From Pelomonas sp. Root1237 (GTDB lineage Bacteria > Pseudomonadota > Gammaproteobacteria > Burkholderiales > Burkholderiaceae_C): a stretch of 64,000 nt of DNA. The stretch spans positions 782,205 through 846,204 of the forward strand of contig NZ_LMDK01000012.1 in assembly GCF_001425055.1 (NCBI RefSeq), given 5' to 3'. Shown in pieces: positions 1 to 9,900 of this stretch (positions are counted from its first letter, which is position 1; every line of letters starts with the position of its first letter). The notes under the pieces were generated by a model. It saw nothing but the letters and a program-made list of their open reading frames with translations. It was not told the origin of the DNA and searched no databases. The position numbers were made by a program, and so were the translations under genes.

Positions 1-3000
1 GTTGCGCAAGGGCGCCCGTGGTCAGCGACTTGACGTCCGCGGTCTCAATCGCGGCCAGTTGCGCGGTAGACAGGCTGCCTGCCTGCGTGGAGTTCAGCGC
101 CGCGACCTGGCCCGAGGTCAGGGCGACCATGTCACCCGTGGTCAGGCCCTTGATCTGGGCGGTGCCCAGCGAGGCGACTTGCGCCGTGGTCAACGAGCCG
201 ACGGCATCGCTGGCCAGGGAGCCGACCTGGTCGGAAGACAGGCCATTGAGGGCTGCCGTCGTGACGGCGCGCAGGTCGGCCGTTTCCAGCTTGCCCAGCT
301 GGCCGGTGGTCAGTGCACCGAACTGGCTGGAGTTCAGCGCCGCGAACTGGGCGGTGCCCAGCGCGTTGAGGTTGTCGGTCGCGAGATTGGCGAGCTGGGT
401 GTTGGTCAGTGCCTGGACTTGGGCCGAGGACAGGTTGGCGAACTGGCCACTGGTGAGGCTGTTCAGGTCGGCCGTGCCCAGGGTGTTGATCTGGCTCGTG
501 GTCAGCGAGTTGATCTGGCCGCTGCTGAGTGCACGCAACTGGTCGCTGGTGAAAGCGTCGAGCTGGTCGGACGACAGGTTGCGCAGGGCACCCGTCGTCA
601 GCGACTTGACGTCGGCGGTCTCGATCGCAGCGATTTGCGCGGTGGACAGGCTGCCCGCCTGCGTGGAGTTCAGCGCCGCGACCTGACCCGAGGTCAGGGC
701 GACCATGTCACCCGTGGTCAGGCCCTTGATCTGGGCGGTGCCCAGCGAGGCCACTTGTGCCGTGGTCAGCGAGCCGACGGCGTCGCTGGCCAGGGCACCG
801 ACCTGGTCGGAAGACAGGTTGTTGAGTGCAGCGGTGGTGACGGCGCGCAGGTCGGCCGTTTCGAGCTTGCCAAGTTGGCCGGTGGTCAGTGCACCGAACT
901 GGCTGGAGCTCATCGCCGCGAACTGGGCGGTGCCCAGCGCGTTGAGGTTGTCGGTCGCGAGATTGGCGAGCTGGGTGTTGGTCAGTGCCTGGACTTGGGC
1001 CGAGGACAGATTGGCGAACTGGCCACTGGTGAGGCTGTTCAGGTCGGCCGTGCCCAGGGTGTTGACTTGGGCAGTCGTCAGCGAGTTGATCTGGCCGCTG
1101 CTGAGCGCGCGCAGTTGGTCGCTGGTGAAGGCGTCGAGCTGGTCGGCCGGTGCCCAGGGTGTTGACTTGGGCAGTCGTCAGCGAGTTGATCTGGCCGCTG
1201 CTGAGCGCGCGCAGTTGGTCGCTGGTGAAGGCGTCGAGCTGGTCGGACGACAGGTTGCGCAGGGCGCCGGTGGTCAGCGACTTGATGTCGCCAGTCTCGA
1301 TAGCCGCGAGCTGGGCGGTGGACAGCGTGCCGGCCTGGGCCGAATTGATGGCAGCGACCTGAGCCGAAGTCAGGGCGACCATGTCACCCGTGGTCAGGCC
1401 TTTGATCTGGGCGGTGCCGAGCGAAGCAACTTGGGCCGTGCTCAGCGAGCCGACGGCGTCGCTGGCCAGGGCACCGACCTGGTCGGAAGACAGGCCGTTG
1501 AGGGCCGCGGTGGTGACGGCGCGCAGATCGGCCGTCTCGAGCTTGCCCAACTGGCCGGTGGTCAGCGCACCGAACTGGCTGGACGACAGGGCCGCGAATT
1601 GGGCGGTGCCCAACGCGTTCAAGTTGTCGGTGGCGAGGTTGCCGAGCTGGGTGTTGGTCAGCGCCTGGGCTTGGGCCGTGGACAGGTTGGCGAACTGGCC
1701 GCTGGTCAGGCTGTTCAGGTCAGCCGTGCCCAGGGTATTGATCTGGCTGGTTGTCAGCGAGTTGATCTGGCCGCTGCTCAGCGAACGCAATTGGTCGCTG
1801 GTGAAGGCGTCGAGCTGGTCAGACGACAGATTGCGCAGGGCGCCGGTCGTCAGCGACTTGATGTCAGCCGTCTCGATGGCGGCAATCTGGGCCGTGGAAA
1901 GGCTGCCGGCCTGGGTCGAGGTCAGCGAGGCGACCTGGGCCGAGGTCAGGGCGACCATGTCGCCCGTGGTCAGGCCCTTGATCTGGGCGGTGCCTCGATC
2001 TGGCCCGGCGTCGCGTCAGCGGCAATCTGGGCCGTGGAAAGGCTGCCGGCCTGGGTCGAGGTCAGCGAGGCGACCTGGGCCGAGGTCAGGGCGACCATGT
2101 CGCCCGTGGTCAGGCCCTTGATCTGGGCGGTGCCCAGCGAGGCGACTTGTGCCGTGGTCATCGAGCCGACGGCGTCGCTGGCGAGGGCGCCGACCTGGTC
2201 GGAGGACAGACCATTGAGGGCTGCCGTCGTGACGGCGCGCAGGTCAGCGGTTTCGAGCTTGCCGAGCTGGCCGGTGGTCAGCGCACCGAACTGGCTGGAC
2301 GACAGGGCCGCGAATTGGGCGGTGCCCAGGGCGTTGAGGTTGTCCGTCGCCAGATTGGCAAGCTGGGTGTTGGTCAGCGCCTGGACCTGGCCCGAGGACA
2401 GATTGGAGAACTGGCTGCTGGTCAGGCTGTTCAGGTCGGCCGTGCCCAGGGTGTTGATCTGGCCGGTTGTCAGCGAATTGACCTGACCGCTGCTCAGCGC
2501 GCGCAGCTGATCGCTGGTGAAGGCATCGAGCTGGTCGGAGGACAGATTGCGCAGGGCGCCGGTCGTCAGCGACTTGATGTCAGCCGTCTCGATGGCGGCA
2601 ATCTGGGCCGTGGAAAGGCTGCCGGCCTGGGTCGAGGTCAGCGAGGCGACCTGGGCCGAGGTCAGGGCGACCATGTCGCCCGTGGTCAGGCCCTTGATCT
2701 GGGCGGTACCCAGCGAGCCGACCTGTGCGGTGGTCAGCGAGCCCACGGCGTCGCTGGCCAGCGCACCGACCTGGTCGGAGGACAGGCCGTTGAGCGCAGC
2801 CGTCGTGACGGCGCGCAGGTCGGCCGTTTCCAGCTTGCTCAGCTGACCGGTCGTCAGCCCGCCGAACTGGGTCGACGACAGCACGGCGAAATGGCCCGTG
2901 CCCAGCGCGTTCAGGTTGTCGGTGGCCAGGTTGCCGAGCTGGGTGGCGGTCAGGGCCTGGGCCTGGGCTGTGGAGAGGTTGGCGAACTGGCTGCTGCTCA

Positions 3001-3598
3001 GGCTGTTCAGGTCAGCCGTACCGAGCGTATTGACCTGACTCGTCGTCAATGAATTGACCTGGCCACTGGAAAGGGCGCGGAGCTGGTCGCTGGTGAAGGC
3101 GTCCAGCTGGGTGGACGACAGGTTGCGCAGCGCAGCGGTGGTGATCGACTTGATGTCGACCGTCTCGATGGCGGCGATCTGGGCCGTGGAGAGGTTGCCC
3201 AGCTGGGCGGACGTCAACGCGCCGATCTGCCCGGAGGTCAGCGCCACCATGTCGGCGCTGCTCAGGCCCTGGATCTGGGCCGTCGACAGGACGGCGATCT
3301 GCGAGGTGCTCAGGGCCTGGACCTGGTCGGTCTTGAGGGCCTGGATCTGGTCAGAGCTGAAGCCGGCCAGGGCGCTGGTCGCGATGGCCCGCAGGTCTTC
3401 GGTCTGGAAGGCCCGGATCTGGTCGCTCTTCAGGACCGCCAGGCTGCTGGAAAGGATGACCGAGGCCTGCGCGGTGGTGAACGCGATCAGCTGGTCGGTG
3501 CTGAGGGCGGCGTAGTCTTCCGTCGTCCAATTGCGGATCGTCGTCGTGCTGAGGTTCGGGATGACAGATGGCGAAATGCCGGGGATGACGGTTGACAT
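1..3598 (-). CDS. Giant octapeptide-repeat protein A (3' end outside window; frame broken)
   Basis: The protein starts at the ATG complementary to 3596-3598, preceded by a good Shine-Dalgarno (AGGTGAG about 6 nt upstream). After a short N-terminus (MSTVIPGISPSVIPNLST) the whole visible sequence consists of 8-residue units such as TAQIQALS, TSDQLRAL and TADLRAVT. The pattern is Ser/Thr first, Gln/Asp third, an aliphatic residue fourth and Leu/Ile/Phe seventh. Twenty-four octads make a 192-residue super-repeat. No transmembrane segment, cysteine or catalytic motif is visible. The frame is interrupted near 1147-1150 and 1995-2018, and a single extra A near position 9 compared with the copy at about 595 breaks it again, so the intact product cannot be read. 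It lies 343 bp downstream of paralogue B on the same strand. I do not recognise the family. The regular, polar, Ser/Thr/Gln-rich design suggests an elongated surface or secreted solenoid, which is inference. Confidence 0.72.
1050..1246. repeat. 97-bp exact direct duplication with frame break in gene A
   Basis: Bases 1050-1146 are repeated exactly at 1150-1246, a 100-bp shift that is a multiple of neither 3 nor 24. Both the reading frame and the octad phase are lost at the join. Before it the minus-strand protein reads in octads, and after it the same frame becomes an arginine/proline-rich nonsense sequence. Natural unit gain or loss should add multiples of 24 bp, so an assembly join is the simpler explanation. 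Confidence 0.85.
1879..2134. repeat. 116-bp exact direct duplication flanking a 24-bp foreign-looking segment in gene A
   Basis: Bases 1879-1994 are repeated exactly at 2019-2134. Between them lies a 24-bp stretch (1995-2018) that does not follow the octad pattern. The 140-bp shift disrupts the frame, so the N-terminal 530 or so residues of protein A cannot be joined directly to the rest. It resembles the other broken joins in this locus. Confidence 0.85.
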
Positions 3599-3941
3599 GT
3601 TTTCTCACCTGTACTGATGGCCGCCTTGCCTTGCGGCGTGGCGGCGTTGGACCATCGCTGGCCCACCCCCGAAACTGGAGGCGTTGTTCTGAGCGGAGCC
3701 TGTGCCCCGGCGCGTCGAGCAGCCAAGACGTGCCAGAGATACAAAAAAATTGAAACCCGAACCCAACCCAATGCGGCCGCAGGCGGGATGCGATCCCGCC
3801 TGGAGCGCCGCGATGAGGTGGGCTCGTGTTGTCATGCTAGGGACGAGTCCTCGGAACCAATCGGCAAAAAGACCGGGTTTCTCGACCCAAGGTCGACCGT
3901 TCGGCAGCTGCGCCGAATGGGCTTGAACGAATTCACGGACT
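3599..3941 (-). promoter_or_regulatory. Intergenic leader of gene A with perfect hairpin
   Basis: These 343 bp separate the stop of gene B from the start of gene A. They hold a perfect 9-bp inverted repeat with a 3-nt loop at 3781-3801 (arms AGGCGGGAT and ATCCCGCCT). There is no following T-run on either strand, so it is not a canonical terminator. At 3829-3844 lies a segment (minus strand GTCCCTAGCATGACAA) shared with the leader of gene B at almost the same distance from the start codon. TAGCAT within it could be a -10 element, which would give a 5' UTR of about 220 nt. That promoter reading is inference. Confidence 0.45.
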
Positions 3942-6900
3942 TCACACCCAGTTGCCGCCGTTGTTGCGCCGGTGCTCGTCGTCCTCGGCCAGCTTGCGGT
4001 CGATGGCCGCAAGGTGGGCGTCGGCCGACGGGTGCGGCACGGCCGCCTTGGCCAGGTCGACGTGCTCGGCACCGAGCAGCGGGGCGGTCGGCGGTGCCAG
4101 AACGTCGTGCAGGCTGACCGTCGCGTCCTTGCCGTCATCGGCCTTCTGCGGCTGCACGTCCTTGGCGAACCAGACGTCGGCCACGTCGTGCTTGCTGCCG
4201 TCGGTCGTCGTGTAGCTGGACACCAGGCCGATGAGGTTGCCGCTGTCTGACCCGGAGCCCTTGGTGGCGTTCAGGTCGAGCGAGGTGATGCCCAGCTGGT
4301 CCAGCGTCTTCAGCTCGCCGGCGTCGGTCTTGCCGTCGTGGTTAGCGTCGACCCAGACCTGCAGCTGCTTCCAGTTGGCGTCGTGGCTGTCGAGCTTGCC
4401 GTCATGGTTGCTGTCCTGTTCGGCCATGGCGGCGTAGCCATCCTTGGCATGCTTGCCGTTGGCCAGCACGGTGCCCATGCCGAAGAGTTCACCGCCGCTG
4501 TTGATGAGGCCGTCATGGTTGCGGTCCATCACCAGCAGGCCATCGCCGCCAGCCACCCAGCCCACCTTGTTGGCCTGGCCGGTGCCAAGCAGGTCGAAGT
4601 TGACGCCCTGGGCGGCGGCCAGCGTGTTGACGCCGTGGCCATCCAGGTCGAGCACGATGGGCGTGACGTTGAAGTAGGCGTTCATCTGCGCCGCGCTCAT
4701 TTCGCCGAAGGTCGTGCCTTGCAGCGCGTCGAGCTGAGCCATGCTCATGGCGGTGATGTCGCGGGTTTCCAGGCCGCTGATCTGATCGGTCGTGAGGCTG
4801 TGGATCTGATCCGTGGTCAAGGCCGCTGCCTGCGCCGTGGTCAGCGCCGTGATCTGCGTCGCCTTCAGCGTGCTGAACTGGTCGCTGGTGATGGCCTGGA
4901 TTTGCGCATTGCTCATCGCGGCGACGTGGGCCGTGGTCAGTGCGCGCAGGTCGTCGGTTTCCAGCGCCGCGATCTGCGAGTTCGTGAAGGCCTTGACCTG
5001 GGTGGAGGTCAAGGACGCGAACTGCGCCGTCGTGAAGGTGTTCAGGTCGTCGGTGGCCAGGTTGTTGATCTGGCTGGTCGTCAGCACCGACACGCGGGTG
5101 CCCAGGCCGGTCAGCTGATCGGTGGTCAGCGCACCCAGCTGGGTGTTGGTGATGGCCTGCAGCGATGCCGAAGTCAGCTTGGCCAGGTCATCGGAGTCGA
5201 TGGCCACGATCTGGTCGGTGGACAGCGAGTTCACCTGGGCCGTGGTCAGCACCGAGATCTGCGCCGAGCCCATGGCCGTCAGGTCGGCTGCGGCCAGGCC
5301 CTGGATCTGTGCGGTGGACAGCGACAACACCTGGGCCGTGCTGAGCGCGGCGATGTGCTCGGTCTGCAGCGAGGCGATCTGATCCGAGTTCAGGCTCGAC
5401 AGCGCCGCCGTCGTCACCGCGCGCAGGTCGGCCGTCTGCAGATTCGGCAGCTGGTCGGTTGTCAGCGAACCGAACTGGGTCGCGTTCATCACCGCGTAGT
5501 GCTGTGTTCCCAGGGCCGTCAGATCGTCCGTCGTCAGGTGCGACAGCTGGCCGGCCGTCAACGCCTGGACCTGGCCCGTGCTCATGCGAGCGAACTGGTC
5601 GGTCGTGAACGCGTTCAGGTCGTCGCTATTCATCGTCGACAGCTGGGCCGTCGTCAGCGAGTTCACCTGCGCCGAGGTCAGCGATTGCAGCTGGTCGCTG
5701 GTCAGGCCATCCAGCTGGGTGCTGGTCAGGGCGCGCAGCGCGGTCGTGGTCAGGAAGCGGATGTCGCCGGTCTCGATGGCGGACAGCTGATCGGTGCTCA
5801 GCGCAAACGCCTGGGCGGAGTTCAGCACGGCCACCTGGGCGGTGCCCAGGGCCGTCATGTCGGCGGCCGTCAGGCCCTGGACCTGGGACGTCGTGAGCGA
5901 GCCGATCTGGGCGGTGCTGAGGCTGGAGACCTCGTCGGAGCTCAGTGTCAGGATCTGATCCGAAGACAGGCCACGCAGCGCTGCCGTGGTGACGGCGCGC
6001 AGGTCGGCCGTCTCCAGCTTGGGCAACTGGTCGGAGGTCAGCGAACCGAACTGACTGGAGTTCAGCGTCGCGAACTGGGCCGTCCCCATGGCGTTGAGGT
6101 TGTCGCTGGCCAAGCTGCTCAGCTGGGCCGTCGTCAGTACGGCGACCTGGGCGGTGGAGAGCTTGTTGAACTGGTCGGACGTGAGGCTGTTGAGGTCGTC
6201 CGTGTTCAACGTGCGGACCTGGTCGGTCGTCAGCGAGTTGATCTGAGCACTTGTCAGGGCGCGCAGTTGGTCGCTGGTCAGGCCGTCCAGCTGTGCGCTG
6301 CCGAGGGCCCGAAGGGCCGCCGTCGTCAGCGACTTCATGTCAGCCGCATCGATGGCCGAGAGTTGGTCGGTCGACAGGTTCTGGGCCTGCGCCGAGCTCA
6401 GCGCCGCGACCTGAGCGGTGGACAGGGCGGTCATATCGGCCGCGGTGAGGCCCTTGACCTGGGCGGTCGTGAAGGCCGCCACCTGGCCCGTGGACAGGCT
6501 GGACACCTCGTCGGAGGTCAGCGACTGGACCTGGTCGGAACTCAGGCCTTGACCTGGGCGGTCGTGAAGGCCGCCACCTGGCCCGTGGACAGGCTGGACA
6601 CCTCGTCGGAGGTCAGCGACTGGACCTGGTCGGAACTCAGGCCGCGCAGCGCATTGGTCGTGACGGCACGCAGGTCGGCCGTTTCCAGCTTGGACAGCTG
6701 GTCGGTCGTCAGCGAGCCGAACTGGCTGGACGACAGCGTCGCGAACTGGGCCGAGCCCATCGCGTTGAGGCTGTCGGTGACCAGGTTGCTCAGCTGCGAG
6801 GTCGTCAGCGCCTGGATCTGCGAGGTCGACAGGCGGGCGATCTGGTCCGTCGTCAGCACGTTCAGGTCATCGGTGTTGAGGCCGATGATCTGCGGGTTGG

Positions 6901-9900
6901 TGGTCAGCGCATTGAGCTGTGTGCTGCTGAGGCCGCGCAGCTGATCGCTGGTCAAGCCATCGATCTGGGTGCTGGACAGGGCTCGCAACGCGGCCGTCGT
7001 CAACGACTTCATGTCGGACGCGTCGATGGCTGCCAGCTGGTCGGTGGACAGCGACTGGACCTGGGCCGAGCTCAGCACAGCAACCTGGGCCGTGGACAGG
7101 GCCGTCATGTCGGCGGCCGTCAATCCCTGGACCTGCGACGTCGTCAGCGAGCCGATCTGGGCGGTGCTGAGGCTGGAGACTTCATCGGAACTCAGCGTCA
7201 GGATCTGGTCCGAACTCAGGCCGCGCAGCGCGGCGGTCGTGACCGCACGCAGGTCGGCTGTCTCGAGCTTGGGCAACTGGTCGGAGGTCAGCGAACCGAA
7301 CTGGGTGGATGACAGCGAGGCGAACTGGGCCGAACCCATCGCATTCAGGTTGTCTGTCGTCAGGTTGCTGAGCTGCGTGGTGGTCAGCACCTGGACCTGG
7401 GCGGTGGAGAGCTTGTTGAACTGGTCGGACGACAGGCTGTTGAGGTCGTCCGTGTTCAGCGTGCGGACCTGGTCGGTGGTCAGGGCATTGATCTGGCTGG
7501 AAGACAGGGCCCGCAACTGATCCGAGGTCAGGCCGTCGAGTTGGGTGCTGCTGAGGGCGCGCAGGGCGGCCGTTGTCAGCGACTTCATGTCAGCCGCGTC
7601 GATGGCGGACAGTTGATCCGTGTTCAGTGCGGCCGCCTGGGCCGAGCTCAGCACGGCCACCTGGGCGGTGCCCAGGGCCGTCATGTCAGCGGCCGTCAGG
7701 CCCTGGACCTGGGACGTCGTGAGCGAACCGATCTGGGCGGTGCTCAGGCTGGAGACCTCATCGGAGCTCAGCGTCAGGATCTGGTCCGAGCTCAGGCCGC
7801 GCAGTGCGGCGGTCGTGACGGCGCGCAGGTCGGCCGTCTCCAGCTTGGGCAGCTGGTCGGACGTCAGCGAACCGAACTGGGTGGACGACAGCGTGGCGAA
7901 CTGGGCCGAGCCCATTGCATTGAGGTTGTCCGTCGTCAGGTTGCTCAGCTGAGCGGTCGTCAGCACTTGCACCTGGGCGGTGGAGAGCTTGTTGAACTGG
8001 TCGGACGTGAGGCTGTTGAGGTCGTCCGTGTTCAGCGTGCGGACCTGGTCGGTGGTCAGCGAGTTGATCTGGCTGGAGCTCAGCGCGCGCAGCTGGTCCG
8101 AGGTCAGGCCGTCGAGCTGGGTGCTGGACAGCGAGCGCAGAGCCGCCGTCGTCAGCGACTTCATGTCGGCGGCTTCGATGGCGGACAGCTGGTCGGTCGA
8201 CAGGTTCTGGGCCTGGGCCGAGCTCAGCGCGGCCACCTGGGCGGTACCGAGCGCCGTCATGTCGCCGGCCGTCAGGCCCTTGACCTGGGCCGTCGTCAAC
8301 GTGGCGATCTGGGCCGTCGTCATCGAACCGACTTCGTCGGACGTCAGCGACTGGACCTGATCGGAGCTCAGGCCGCGCAGCGCATTGGTCGTGACCGCGC
8401 GCAGATCGGCCGTCTCCATCTTGGAGAGCTGATCGGTGCCCAGGGCGCCGAACTGGTTGGAAGACAGCGTGGCGAACTGGGCCGAGCCCATCGCGTTGAG
8501 GCTGTCGGTGACCAGGTTGCTCAGCTGGGTCGTCGTCAGCGCCTGGATCTGCGAGGTCGACAGGCGGGCGATCTGATCCGTCGTCAGCACGTTGAGGTCA
8601 TCCGTGCTGAGGCTGATGATCTGCGGACTGGTGGTCAGCGCGTTGAGCTGGGCACTTGTCAGCGCCCGCAGCTGATCGCTGGTCAGGCCATCGATCTGGG
8701 CGCTGGACAGCGCACGCAGGGAGGCCGTCGTCAGTGACTTCATGTCGGCCGCATCGATGGCCGAGAGCTGGTCCGTGTTCAGCGCAGCGGCCTGGGCCGA
8801 GTTCAGCGCCGCGACCTGGGCGGTGCCGAGCGCCGTCATGTCGGCGGCGGTGAGACCCTTGACCTGGGCGGTCGTGAAGGCCGCCACCTGAACTCAGGCC
8901 GCGCAGCGCATTGGTCGTGACGGCACGCAGGTCGGCCGTTTCCAGCTTGGACAGCTGGTCGGTCGTCAGCGAGCCGAACTGGCTGGAGGACAGTGTCGCG
9001 AACTGGGCCGAGCCCATCGCGTTGAGGCTGTCCGTGGCCAGGTTGGACAGCTGCGTCGTCGTCAGCGCCTGGATCTGCGAGGTCGACAGGCGGGAGATCT
9101 GATCCGTCGTCAGGACGTTGAGGTCGTCAGTGTTGAGGCTGACGATCTGCGGGCTGGTCGTCAGCGCGTTGAGCTGGGTGCTGGTCAGGCCACGCAGCTG
9201 GTCGCTGGTCAGGCCGTCGAGCTGGGTGCTGCTCAGGGCGCGCAGGGCGGCCGTCGTCAACGACTTCATGTCGGCCGCGTCGATGGCCGACAGCTGGTCG
9301 GTGGACAGCGACTGCGCCTGGGCCGAACTCAGCACGGCCACCTGGGCGGTGCCCAGGGCCGTCATGTCGGCAGCCGTCAGGCCTTGGATCTGGCTGGTGG
9401 TCAGCGAGCCGATCTGGGCGGTCGTGAGGCTGGACACCTCATCGGAGCTCAGCGTCAGCACCTGATCCGAGGACGCAGGTCGGCGGTTTCCAGCTTGGGC
9501 AACTGGTCAGACGTCAGTGAACCGAATTGCGTGGAATTCAGCGATGCGAACTGGGCCGTGCCCAGGGCGTTGAGGTTGTCCGTCGTCAGGTTGCTGAGCT
9601 GAGTGGTCGTCAGCACCTGGATCTGGGCAGTGGAAAGCTTGTTGAACTGGTCGGACGACAGGCTGTTGAGATCGTCCGTGTTCAGCGTGCGGACCTGGTC
9701 GGTGGTCAGCGAGTTGATCTGGCTGGAGCTCAGCGCGCGCAACTGGTCCGAGGTCAGGCCGTCCAACTGGGTGCTGGACAGGGCGCGCAGGGCGGCCGTC
9801 GTCAGCGACTTCATGTCGGCCGCCTCGATGGCTGACAGCTGATCCGTGCTCAATGCGGCCGCTTGGCTAGAGCTCAGCACGCCAACTTGGGCCGTGGACA

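Larger units (their letters stand above)
1..3540 (-). repeat. 576-bp higher-order repeat array of gene A (24 x 24-bp units)
   Basis: The basic unit is 24 bp (8 codons). Distinct octads recur in the same order every 24 units. For example, the segment beginning gggcgaccatgtcacccgtg occurs at 121 and 697, exactly 576 bp apart. About six super-repeats lie in the window. Copies are very similar at DNA level but not identical, so homogenisation by recombination or recent amplification is likely. Confidence 0.9.
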
